Positions 42,634-54,000 of a stretch of DNA of 64,000 nucleotides are shown here, piece after piece. The notes under the pieces are model-generated. The model was given only the letters and a program-made list of their open reading frames with translations, did no database searches and was not told the DNA's origin. The position numbers and the translations under genes are program-made. The number at the start of each line of letters is the position of its first letter. The stretch's first letter is position 1. This DNA is from Bacteroidota bacterium (GTDB lineage Bacteria; Bacteroidota; Bacteroidia; J057; JADKCL01): NCBI GenBank assembly GCA_016718825.1, contig JADKCL010000067.1, positions 89,457 to 153,456 of the forward strand, given 5' to 3'.

Positions 42634-44130
42634 GGCTTTGAGTTTGCCTTCCACCCACTGAATAAAAGCAAAAGTAAATGGCTTAAAGGTCGTAGCCGTT
42701 GATTGATGGTAGTGGATTAGCTGCTGTTTCAATGATCTCAGTTCCATTCCAAGGCTGAAGGCCTTCGATAGGTTGGTCCGTTTCGACAAGCCAGAGACAA
42801 TGGTATAAAAGGGATTTGAAGTGTCAGAATTCATAGACGGCTTCAAATGACGTTTATAGCTTGTTCCATACGATTCCAAGCCTCGGTCATCTTCCTCTTC
42901 TAGTAAAATCACAAGGTGCAAAATCTTGTATACTCCTTCAACGGACAATCCCCGAAGGGAGCTCGAAAATTCGTACAGAGTATTGAAAGTGTCCCTTGCC
43001 AAAGCAATGTTGCGAACTGCGACATGGTAGGAACAAACATAAAGCAATGATGTGAGGGTCGTCATGTTGATCGGCGATGACATAAGCAGGTCCCTATGTT
43101 GGTCCCAAACAGTTACCCCTTCCAAGGCAATGGAAAGATTCTCACTTTCAAATCCATATCGGCACAAAGTGTGGAGGTAGAACCCCCAATACGCTTCTTT
43201 GCAAGCTGAAGTCGAAGGCGCTGACTGCTTGAAGGACGTGATTATCTTTTCAACCCCTTTTCTGTTCCCAAGGTCAAAGTAGTAGGCCGATATGCGGAAC
43301 AGAAGTGACAAATGTTCCAGAACGAGCTTGGAACGAATAGAACTGTACCCATTGAGAAGCGCAAGAATTTTTTCAGCTGATGCAGATGCGCCTGTGCGAT
43401 CTCCAAGAAAATAGTAGTTAGCCTCGTCAATCCGCAGCTTCTGGATTTGAATTGTGATCGGCCACGAGTCTATTGGCCGATGAAAAAACTCCGAGTCGAA
43501 ATAGTTCCTGGCGATACGCTCATCAAACATTCCCGTGGAAATGAACATGTTTTTATTGGTTTCCCGAGAGCGAATCCCAAATTCCTCCACTTCCATGCCA
43601 AGCATCTGCCAATTAAGGTTCTCAACTGCCAATCCATTCAAACGCAGCAATTCGGTGGTTTGGAAATCACCTTGATAGTGCGCTCTCACAATTGCCATTT
43701 CCTGCTCGTAAATTTTGCCGAGCCACCCAAACTCTTCCTGATCGATTGCCTTCTGTTTAGCCTCTTCGATAAACTCCAAGGCGACATCATACATTTTCCA
43801 TTGGATGAGCACCCCAACATCTAAGCAGTGTTGTTCAACTTCATGGGTATAAAAGCCCAATGTCCTTGCCGTCCTGATGAGCCAATTTTTTGCAACACTA
43901 CGCATCGATATGAGGTTGCAATTCGAAAATTGCCGTTTTTCTGCCTCAGGATCATAAGTTGGCATCGCACGTAAAAACTCAAGTAGTTTGAATTGCATCG
44001 TTTGTTTGCCGTATGTCTGCGAGTAAGCCTTCAACTCCCGCCATTGGTCATCGTTTAGCTTGTGGGTCATTACCCACAAGGTTGGCGAAGGCCTACGTGG
44101 CTTCCTTGATGACTTTTGTTCTATGACCAT
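42619..44130 (-). CDS. Large helical protein of unknown function, low GC
   Basis: 503 residues, or 483 from MTHKLNDDQWRE (44070). Mostly amphipathic helices in a TPR/SEL1-like spacing (VEQHCLDVGVLIQWKMYDVA; EQEMAIVRAHYQGDFQTTEL) without a catalytic motif. The coding sequence is visibly richer in A and T than the flanking core genes, suggesting horizontal arrival. Similar MTHKL-type proteins may exist as multi-copy families in filamentous Bacteroidota, but I cannot verify that. Lies directly before the RHS region. Confidence 0.6.
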   Translation of the reverse strand: MVIEQKSSRKPRRPSPTLWVMTHKLNDDQWRELKAYSQTYGKQTMQFKLLEFLRAMPTYDPEAEKRQFSNCNLISMRSVAKNWLIRTARTLGFYTHEVEQHCLDVGVLIQWKMYDVALEFIEEAKQKAIDQEEFGWLGKIYEQEMAIVRAHYQGDFQTTELLRLNGLAVENLNWQMLGMEVEEFGIRSRETNKNMFISTGMFDERIARNYFDSEFFHRPIDSWPITIQIQKLRIDEANYYFLGDRTGASASAEKILALLNGYSSIRSKLVLEHLSLLFRISAYYFDLGNRKGVEKIITSFKQSAPSTSACKEAYWGFYLHTLCRYGFESENLSIALEGVTVWDQHRDLLMSSPINMTTLTSLLYVCSYHVAVRNIALARDTFNTLYEFSSSLRGLSVEGVYKILHLVILLEEEDDRGLESYGTSYKRHLKPSMNSDTSNPFYTIVSGLSKRTNLSKAFSLGMELRSLKQQLIHYHQSTATTFKPFTFAFIQWVEGKLKALDVD

Positions 44131-44386
44131 AGCGGGTGAAACCTATAGCGACCGAGGCGATTCCTGATTATTAGCAAGATAATACCTTTTCCGAAAGCAA
44201 GAAACTGATTTGCGAGGATAATAGATACTTTGGAAGCAATTCTTTTTCTGTCACTTCATACCTTAGCCTCAGTTAGTGAAAATGCAGGGAATTAAAGTTC
44301 TGCTAAAAGAAAAGGGCAACAGGAGGCAGGTTGATGTAGGTAAAGACAATCTCAGATGCCGCCGCCCATTGCCCTCAAAAGTTAAC

Positions 44387-44410
44387 CCGGTCCTTTGCGG
44401 GACCGGTCCT
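44387..44410 (+). terminator. Terminator-like hairpin with no upstream gene
   Basis: CCGGTCC (44387-44393) and GGACCGG (44400-44406) with a 6-base loop, then TCCTTTTCTC. No plus-strand gene ends here; a small RNA or the remnant of a lost gene could explain it. Confidence 0.45.
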
Positions 44411-44592
44411 TTTCTCATAATCTTTCAAAGTGGCTACAGTTTGGCGACGACACCACAGAGAAAGCACGATCTTTGACGTAAACCTACGCACTATTTTAAA
44501 GACACCAATATTGGTACGCGAACAGACCGCATTTCATTGTTTTGTTGCGTTCCAATGTTGATTGGTTGTAGTTGGATGATAGGCCGCCTTTG

Positions 44593-44635
44593 AGGCGCTT
44601 ATCCGTCCCGCTTGCGGGCGGGACGTCAAGCGCCT
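44593..44635. repeat. Nested REP-like hairpin
   Basis: Outer arms AGGCGCTT (44593-44600) and AAGCGCCT (44628-44635); inner arms GTCCCGC (44605-44611) and GCGGGAC (44618-44624). GC-rich and intergenic, similar in style to the hairpins at 41.6 kb. Confidence 0.55.
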
Positions 44636-44852
44636 GCTTGGGTTGGAAAACCAACTTATCCGGGCTGGATTTTAAAAACAGGGGTGATTCCAAGGTGGCG
44701 GCGGTTGTGCAGGGCAGGTTTTTAGTTTTGACAAGTCCCAATATTTGGCAGAGATCAAAGGCCGATTAATTAGGCTCTGCCTCCGCCGCCATTCTTGAGT
44801 TTTGAAGGCTCCCCTTGTACCTACTGCCGTGCCCTGAATATTCTGGTTTCGG

Positions 44853-44871
44853 TTTGACACAAGTTGTCAAA
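44853..44871. promoter_or_regulatory. Palindrome upstream of the RHS gene
   Basis: TTTGACA (44853-44859), 5 bases, TGTCAAA (44865-44871): a perfect inverted repeat. About 75-190 bases before the candidate starts of the RHS gene; a possible operator. Confidence 0.4.
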
Positions 44872-45060
44872 GTTGTGCGTTAGGTTGCATGCATTCACCG
44901 TTGAGCCACGATCTCAACTTCTTGTTTTACTGTAATTACTACCCTTATGCCCGTTCAAAGGAATTTTCTAGCCACCTTACCTTCTGCTTTCCCATCACGT
45001 TTGGGAGCGGCAGCAAGCGCGATCCGCGAAGCATTGGCCTTGCACTTATTTGCCAATCGA

Positions 45061-48000
45061 ATGAAGTTTCGAGGCACGAATTTGTTGGCAATGTTCCCCC
45101 TGCTGATCCTCTTGCTGACGATGCCATTCTCGGCATCCGCACAAGTGATGGGTGGCTCGGGTTCAGGGCAATCCGTCCCCGCACCTGCTACCAAAGCTGA
45201 TCTCGATGCAGGCCCGGTCGGGGACAATGTCAACCTGTTTACGGGCAATTTATCCCTTTCCTATTCCTTTGGCAATGTCGCAACCTTGTCGGGTTTGACC
45301 TTTCCCCTCGAACTCCAATACACGGGCAATGTGCTCCAAGGCCTTGATCCTGTGCAGAATTCAGGGATTCCCTACGGCGAAGGCTGGGCATTGACCAATG
45401 CGGCCATCACCGTCGATGGCTATGCATGGGACTTCACCGAGGCAGACCCCTTGCCAACTGACCCCGTACTAGGTACATCCTACAGTTTAGAGGATGTCGA
45501 GAAGCGCGGTCAAGTCTATTTCGCAAACCCACGGCTGCAATTGCCCGGCGGCGGCGGCGGTCGCCTTGTCTACAAATATCCCGACAAAACGAATCCCACT
45601 ATTGCGGTTTACCATTTGGATGCCTTTGACACATATATAGAGGTACGTTTTGATGGTGAAACCTGGGTGGCACGCACAGATGATGGCACCGAATGGGTCT
45701 TTGGCCTCGCGCAATACACCGAACGAAATCCGACGAATGTCACCGCTCACCTTGATGCTGCAGGCGTCGGCCCCATGCTCCCGCATGTTGAAATTTCGCG
45801 CTGGCATCTGACAGAAATCAGGAACGCCAACCATCCCAACGGCCAACGCATCGTCTTGGATTACCTGCAATTCGGAGCGATCGACATGCATCCGGAACTC
45901 AATCAGCTTGCCGTCGCCAATTACATCGCAACCGCTCAACAAAACGGCGTGATGCACATCTGGACGCAACACATGTTGGACAGTCTGCTCGCCCTCAACT
46001 ATACGCCCATGCATGGCCCGGGTGATACCATCCACGCGGGCGATACCACCTTCATTGCAGGCGCAGATCCGCTCGGGCGCACCACCGCCTACAGGGACAT
46101 TTTGTTGTCCCGCGTCACTGCCCTCGATGCCCAAGGCCTGCAGCAATCCAGCGCCGAATTGATCTACCGCACATGGCGACCAGAGGTCGAATTGGCCACC
46201 AACCCCACCGCCTTGGGACGCGGACGGTTTCTGTTACTCTCCGATCCACAGGTGGTCCGACGCGATTCCCTCTATGCACAAAAGACCGTGTGGTTCAGGG
46301 GCACAGATCGAATCGAAAGCCAGACCTTGCATGAAATCAACCGCCCCGCTCTCACCAATCCGCAATTGTTTGAAGGGGCTTGGCAACGGATTATGCATCC
46401 GCGCGCCTACCAAAATCCGCTGTCGGCCTACCCCTTCACGCTCGACAGCCGCAATCCCTACAAATTCCGCGCAGTTGGCGTTCCCGGTGTAATCAATGGT
46501 TGGTACATGTCCCGCATGGGCGCCTTGTCCTCCCCCAATGCTACCAGCGGGGCAATAAAATTTACCCATTCCGTTCTAGAGTCCCCACGCATTGACCTTG
46601 CCGCGCTGCCCTCAGGGGAAACCTACGAACTGAGAACATTGGTCCAAGTCCCCAGTCCACTCCTGTTCATGAACGTGGACATGAATCTCGACTTCCGAAT
46701 TGTCAGCGGATTGAACCAAACCAACGCCGCCCAAAGCCAAAGTGGCGCCTTTTGCCCGCATGTGCAGATTCCCGGAACCCCGATGCGCTGGCAATTGACC
46801 TCAGACAATCTTCAAGGTAGCCTTGGTTATTGGGAAACGGGTTACGAGATCAAAAGCACCACCCGCGACATCGTCAAATGGAATCCGGCCCAAGCAGGGC
46901 AAGGGAGCGTGATGGCGACGGCAACGCCGTTTTTCCTTCCCAACCTGCCCAACGAATTCGCCGGATTCCAAATTCAAGTAGGACCAGGCAGTTCCAACCT
47001 CAAGCACAACCAAACCAGTCCCAACAATTTGGGATACCCCGGCTTTTACACAGGCCGAGATGTTTTCAATACCCCTCGAGACAGCTTTGAATTGGGCTTC
47101 GGAACATGGTTTGGAACGGGAGCACCCATCGAACCCTTCTGGCGCGGAGACAAATTTGGCATTACGACCAACAACCTCCAATGGAGCAAAGGCATCAATG
47201 ACAGACGCCGCAATTTCTGGCAATTGAACAATGCGGTATCTTACAATCCAACCCAATTGACAGACAACGGCGCTGCACAACCTACTGCCGTGACCTGGGA
47301 AGAGCTTGAATACCCGATTCCCCCCAACAATGGACAAAATTTCTCCTTCAACCCGCCGACCATTGCATCAGCCCATGAGCAGGCACAAGACGCCGAACTC
47401 CTCAACGTCGAATTGGTCAGGATCAGCCGCAATCCCTGGATGCTGGATTCGGTCATTATCCGCACAAGCGACCCGTTTGCCAACGGTGACGGCCGCGGCA
47501 TCTGCATAGCAGCCTGGAAACTCAACTATACCCTTGCCCAGGCACCAATTCCCAACAACCTCAATCCGATCGCTGAACCCTCCGTGGTGGCATTCGCCAA
47601 TCCTTACCGAATGATCGCCGGCGATACCCTGTTTCGCAACCTGTTTCAATTGACTGCCGTTTTGCGGTTGGATGTGGACACCCTCGGAGCCATCTCCGCT
47701 GGCAACGGCCTTGGATCCAAAACCGCATTCGGCTACCTCAACGACAACCCTGCAACCCCAACCGTTTTTGAAGGTCAATTGCTGTCTATCGTCCGCGATG
47801 GACTCGGAGGCAAAACGACCTACACCTACAACCTTGCCCAAACGGTGCGCGACAATCTCGGCCAAAATCCCGTCGGGCTCCGGCAAGACAAAAGTTGGGA
47901 AGTGATCGGCAGCGGACGCGTTTCCGAAATCAGAACCCCCATTGCTTCCAAAGCTGTCGAGGGAGCAACAGGTCCCGTCGTGACCGATTATATTTTCCTG

Positions 48001-51000
48001 CAGCCTGTAAAACTTTACCGTGGGTATTCCATCGACCCGCATTTCGGCAATGGTTGGAATACATTCCCGCCCTCAGGCCGTGTTTGGGGCTATACCAAGG
48101 CCGTCATCCTGAAGCCTGCCCTGACCACCAACGGTCCTCGCGCACGCTCCGAATACCGCTACCGCGTGGACAGTAGTGGCCATGCCAACAAGTTATTGCT
48201 CGGTCGTCTCCACGAAGTACGCGAATTTGATGCCACCGGGGCGCTCATCGGCCGCAAGGCGATCACCTACGCCGCCACACCTGCCTACCGCAACGGCAGC
48301 CATGTGGTTCCGCCCAGCCTCGATCTCGATTATGGGCATCAAGTGATGACCCCCAGCAACGCCATGCGCAGCTACGAACATAGTTTCCTGTGGAACGATC
48401 CCGCCCGCGGCCAATTGATGGAAAGCTGGTTCACACGGATGGTCGGCGAACGCTCCGTGGACATTGATCCTGTCACAGGCGACAGCATTGTGCTGATATC
48501 ATCCTTAACGCATTTTGACTGGTCCTTGCAACAAGGCGATCCCGACGGGGACTATGCGGAGATGCATCGACCAGCGATTGGAACAGACCCATGGTTGGAG
48601 ACGATTCCCTGGGCTGCCACACCCTCACCAGCCTTCAATTATCCGCCCGAACCCAGTTGGCAAGTAGCATCCTCGTACAGCAGCAGCAGTGCCGTGCCGG
48701 GTGCATGGACCCTCACCAACAACTATTACCTCTGGGACATCGAGCCATTTCTTATGGGCCAAGGCCAGTTGCAAGAGCGATTCATCGGCTCAATGCGACC
48801 ATTTTGGCTTGCCCGCCGTCACGGGGTTCGTGATGCGGTCGTCGAACAAAAAGTAACCGTCTTTGATGGTGATCCACGCGGAAAACCTGTCGCTTTGAGC
48901 ACCTGGTATGAATGGGATGTCTTCCGCGATGTTCCCGGCGACTTTATCTTCAATGTGGACAGCACCAACTACGGCATCCGTTGCATCCCAGGGGGCGGTG
49001 GCCCCATGGACCCTACCCGCCATGCAGTGGCAAACTGCGTGAAAACCGATACCTCGGAAATCGTGGGCGTCGAGAAAATGGTCACCGAAGTGGCCGACCA
49101 TCCCTTGCACATCCAACTCAACGACAGCACTTGGCACCGGCTTTCGGTTTGGAGATATGGGGCAGTGGACTTTGATGTTTACGGCACCATGCCGGAATAT
49201 GGATCCGACACGGTGGCCTCCGTTCCTTTTTGCCCAGCCGGTTTTGTTACAGGTCCCGATGGGAAAATAAAATGGTTTGGAACCCTCGACTTGGGCAACG
49301 GCTCCATGGCTCCCGTCACAGACATTTTGCCCGCCGACCGGAACTACGGCGAACAGTTTGCAATCGACAGCCTCACCGAAGAAAGCAAGGAAAAACCAGC
49401 CGTGCTGGTATTCACGCCCCACATCCACTTTTCAGACAGTGTCGGTGCAAGTGCTACGCAAATGCGTTGTGACACCGTCCATAGTTTCACCTGTGACAGC
49501 GCCATGAATGCCACAATCGCCTCGGATTTGGCGGTCAGGCGCCAAGGGGGCGAGGTAGACAATTCCGCGCAAAGGCAAAACTTCATTGATTGGCTTGATT
49601 GGCAGTTTTCCCTCCGCGCAGTCCATCAACAAGTCGATACCGTCGCCAATGTCTACAGCAACATAGACAGTCTCCACAACCCCGAATGGGCAAGTCCCCA
49701 CAATGTTTGGTTCCCGGTCAATACCAATGCTGTTTGGCAATCCACGCCTTACAGGTTCGTGTTCAAGCCCAGCTATCCTACTGTCTGCACCTACCGTGTC
49801 CATGAGCGCAACATGCTCGGCCAAGTGGTCGACGAATCCGATGCACGACACCTGCACAAGGTCTTCGAATACGCAAAAGGAGAATACCGCTATTGGTTCG
49901 ACAGTTGTGGCACCGCCCACTCCGCCATCCTTCGACCCTTTTATGCCCTGCCATTGAGCGTCACGGTCACCGACTTCGAGGCCATCGAACTCGTGACCCG
50001 CTTCAGCTATCAACCCAATCAAATCCTCTCCAAGGTGATCTCGCCCAATGGAGAGCAAGCGGCCATGGTCTATGACGGACGCCACCGCTTGACCGAATCA
50101 AGCCTCAACGGCACATGGCGCAGCCAATACGAATACGGCGGTTGGAACGGCGCTACAAACGCGACATGGAACCAACGCATTGGAATGAACTTTCTGCAAT
50201 CCAAGGAACGAATCGGCAATGGCGGCGAAGTCCTCGGAAAGGCATTTTCTGACCCGATGGGCCGTTCCGTCCAAGGATTTGTCGCGATCAAAGACATGGG
50301 TCCCGGTTGGCACAAACGATTCGGCGGCAAAACCCAACTCGACAATTGGAGCCGCGTCACAGGCCAAGGAAAATCCTACCACAAACATTTCCAGCCACAA
50401 TTGAACTATGATCCGGTCGTCCCGGGTTCCCCGGCCGCAACTGCCCGCTACGAAGCCAGCGCAAAATCCAGGGTCTTGCGTTCGGCCAAACCCGGCAATG
50501 CGCTCAACGGCAACCGCGCAATGGTCTCCACCTACAAGATCATCCGCTATGCGCAATTCGTGCAGGAAACAGGCATCACCCAAGCGGAGGGTTTTGCGAT
50601 TTGGCCCGGCCTCAGACCCAACGGCGGGATGCAAGTTTCGCCTTCTGTCATCCGAATCTACCGCACCGCCACGGTGGACGAAGACGGCAGGGAAGGTATC
50701 AGCTACACAGACGCCTTTGGCCGCGAAATCGCCTCCCTGCGCTACGACCAAACCGGCAACAACGCTGCGCAAGCACGCGTGCTGACGCTGTATGCCCGTG
50801 ATGCACAGGGGCGCGTGAACCGTGTGATCCATCCCGACAAACTCGAAACCCAGAGCAAATTCAACCTCCTGGGTTGGCCTTACCTCGTGACCACGCCCGA
50901 CGGAGGCACCACCCGCATGATGTACAACCAGGCAGGTGACATGCGTTTTGCCCAAGACGCCAACCTGAAAGCCAAACGCGCCTTCGCATGCGCCCACGTC

Positions 51001-54000
51001 GATCGAATGGGCCGCGTCTTCCGCGAAACCGAAGCCCAGCTCGACATCGTCGCCATAGGCAACCAAACCTATTATCCCCTTGTGTACACCGACACACTTG
51101 GCATCCCCTTCCGTTCCATTCATACGATTTGCGACGAATTGGAACATGTCAACACAGTCACCGACCCCAACGCAGGCCTCCAACCCTGGGCTTGGCATTA
51201 CCTCGAACGCAGTTTCCCCAAATTGAACTACCCCGAACGCAATGCCAAACTCGTCGGCGAAACGCGGTATGACTTCCCGCTCGACAGCAATGTAGTGTCC
51301 CCGCTTGTGGCCACGGTCGATCCCGCAGTCTTGCATCCGCAGGTCAATGCGGCAGTCCAAGGATTCGGCAACCGCACCGCCGGCAGAGTCACGGCACAAA
51401 AGGTGTATGGCGAGGCCAATGAACTCCTCGAAATCACCCTGCTCGACTACGACAACGAAGGCCGCTTGACCACCATGCTCAAGCAATTCGACCCGGTCGG
51501 CATCACCGCCACCCGTTTCGGCAGGGCAGATGCGGTCCTTTATCCCGCCTACAACCTCAATGGCACCGTCAAGCAACAAGACACCGACATCGGCTGCGAT
51601 GGCCGCGCAGATTTTTCACAATTGTTTGATTATGACGCTTGGGGCCGACTCGAAACCGTCCGCGTCCGACATGGTCGCGGAACCGACAAGGTAGCCAAAT
51701 ACCTCTACAACGACGGATTGGGCCTCTTGCGCGGCGTGATTCATTATGCCAATGCAGACTCGACCGGCAATTGTCCATTGACTTCGTTGCCTGCCGATAC
51801 CATTCTTTACAGCTACGACCAACAAGACCGCCTGACAGGATTTGGCTCGCGGTTTTTGGACTATGGCTTGGCCTACGATGCCACCAACATCAACTACCTC
51901 GGCGGGGCGAACCCTACCGGTGCGGCCGTGGTCAATACCAGTCAAAATTGGGCAGGCGGCATCAACGGCTGGAAAGCGAAATACAAAGTCACCGCCAGCG
52001 GCGTCACCGGATTTGACGGCGCCACCGTTTACGGCTTCCAATACGACGGCCTTCACCGCCTTGTCGCGGCAGATGCCGCCGTGATGGAACAACCCTTCAC
52101 CGGACAAAATGGCTGGAACAATGCCGGCGGATTCGGCACACCTTTGATCGCCACCCGCGCAGCATGGTACGGCGACGAAAAATACGCCTACGACAAAGTG
52201 GGCAACCTCACGGGCCTGCGCCGCTACAAATACTTCGCCCCCGGCGCACCCACCCCGGGCCTCGTCGGTGACAATTGGAAATACCAATACACCCAGGGCA
52301 CCAACCGCCTTGCAAAACTCCAAACCGCAGGGATGCAAGACATCCGATTCACCTACGACGGGAATGGAAACCTGCTCACCGACAGCAAAAAGGGCATCAC
52401 CGTGACCCAGATGGGCCGCAACGACCTCCCGACGGAAATGACATTCAGCGGCGGCGGCACCGTCAAATACCGCCACGGCGCAGGCGGACGTGTGTACAAA
52501 ATCGTCCTCGGACCCAACGGAACCTCCGTCGAATATTACCTCCGCGACGCCGGCGGCGCGCCTCTTGGCGTCTTCTCCCAACTCGATTCCACGTGGACCT
52601 TCCAAATCTACGGCCTAGACCTGATCGGCGAAATGGCCCTCAAAGCCCAAGGCGACAGCGTCGCGCGCTACGCCAATAACGAGCCAAGTTCGGTGGTTCC
52701 AGAGACGGGGCACGCCCCGCCTACACAAACCACACTGACCCTGCCGAAACACAACGGCAAAAACCTGATCCGTAACGTGATCCTAGGCGTCGCCGTCGGC
52801 ATCCAACAATCCCTAGCGATCCAAAACCATTCAGAAGAACGCCCCAAATTCCTGGACCAGATCAGCACCTTCCTCGTCCCGATCCTTGCAACGGTCGCAG
52901 ATGCCGTGGTCGATGGCTTGTCTCCAACACCCGAACCAGCATTACTTCCACCCGCCGAACCAGAAACCTCGCAACCGGACACCACCGCCTACCCGACGAT
53001 CAAATTCTTCGTCAAAGACCACCTCGGCAACGTCCGCGTAGCCTACAAAACCAACATCAACGACACCACCTGCTTGGTAGATCGCAAGGTCGTCGCCGTG
53101 ATGGACTACAGCCCCTACGGCGGCTTGCTCCGAGCTTGGTTCGACGGCGACCCTGAAAAATGGCAATCAACAGGCCACGAACGCGACCTGGAATCCGGTT
53201 GGGACTTCCGAGGGGCACGGTTGTATGACGCGAGTTATGGGCGGTTTTTGAGTCGTGACCCGCTGGGCGGGATGTACCCTGGCTGGAGTCCATACAACTA
53301 TGTGCTCGGGAATCCTGTGAGTCTGACGGATCCGAGTGGGATGTCGGCGGAGGGGGGAGGCAAGGATGGGAATCAGTATCTGATTGCTGAAGAAGGACTA
53401 CCCAACGTGGATATGGATGAAGTTCAAATGCACTTCAAAGCGAAACCCAAACATTGGACGCAAATAGTGGTCGAGAATTATCAAAAGCCAGACTATTTCT
53501 CCATTGATGACACTCAGCGCGGCAGGGGTTCCGGCATGTGCACGATCAACGTGGAAGAGTGGATGATCCAAGGTGCCGCAGATGGGTTGGGTGCAACAGA
53601 AATGCCGGTTGTAAGCCAGATTGCCGATATTGGGAGTGCTGCGATCTCCTTCAAGAACGGGGACAATTTAGGGGGTGCGTTGAGTTTGGCAGCAAGTGTT
53701 TCAGCTATCGGAGCCATTTTTACAGTCGGGAAGTACATTAAGAATGGGCTGAAGATTGGAAGCAAAGCTGAAAATGCAGCAACCACCATTGCCAAAAGCG
53801 ATGATGAAATTGTCTCAATTTATCGCAACTTTGGAATGGACGAGTATGAATCAATAGTTGCCTCTGGGGGAAAGTTTGTGATCAGTCCAAAGTACTTCCA
53901 AGGAAAACAGTTTTGGTTTGGCGAAAGTGGTATTAATTGGTGGAAAACAAAGCGAAATTTCGTGGAATTAGTCACCGTTAAGGTGGATATACCGAAATCA

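Larger units (their letters stand above)
44131..44946. other. Gene-free region before the RHS gene
   Basis: About 815 bases with no supported gene. It holds a terminator-like hairpin (44387-44406), a nested REP-like hairpin (44593-44635) and a palindrome (44853-44871). One frame at 44282 reads MQGIKVLLKEKGN, faintly like the start of a tyrosine recombinase, but it is only 64 residues and runs through the terminator-like hairpin. Confidence 0.5.

Noticed and set aside
44282..44476. 64-codon frame beginning MQGIKVLLKEKGN, faintly like the start of a Bacteroidota tyrosine recombinase
   Set aside because: Too short, passes through a terminator-like hairpin and has no catalytic part; at best a remnant.
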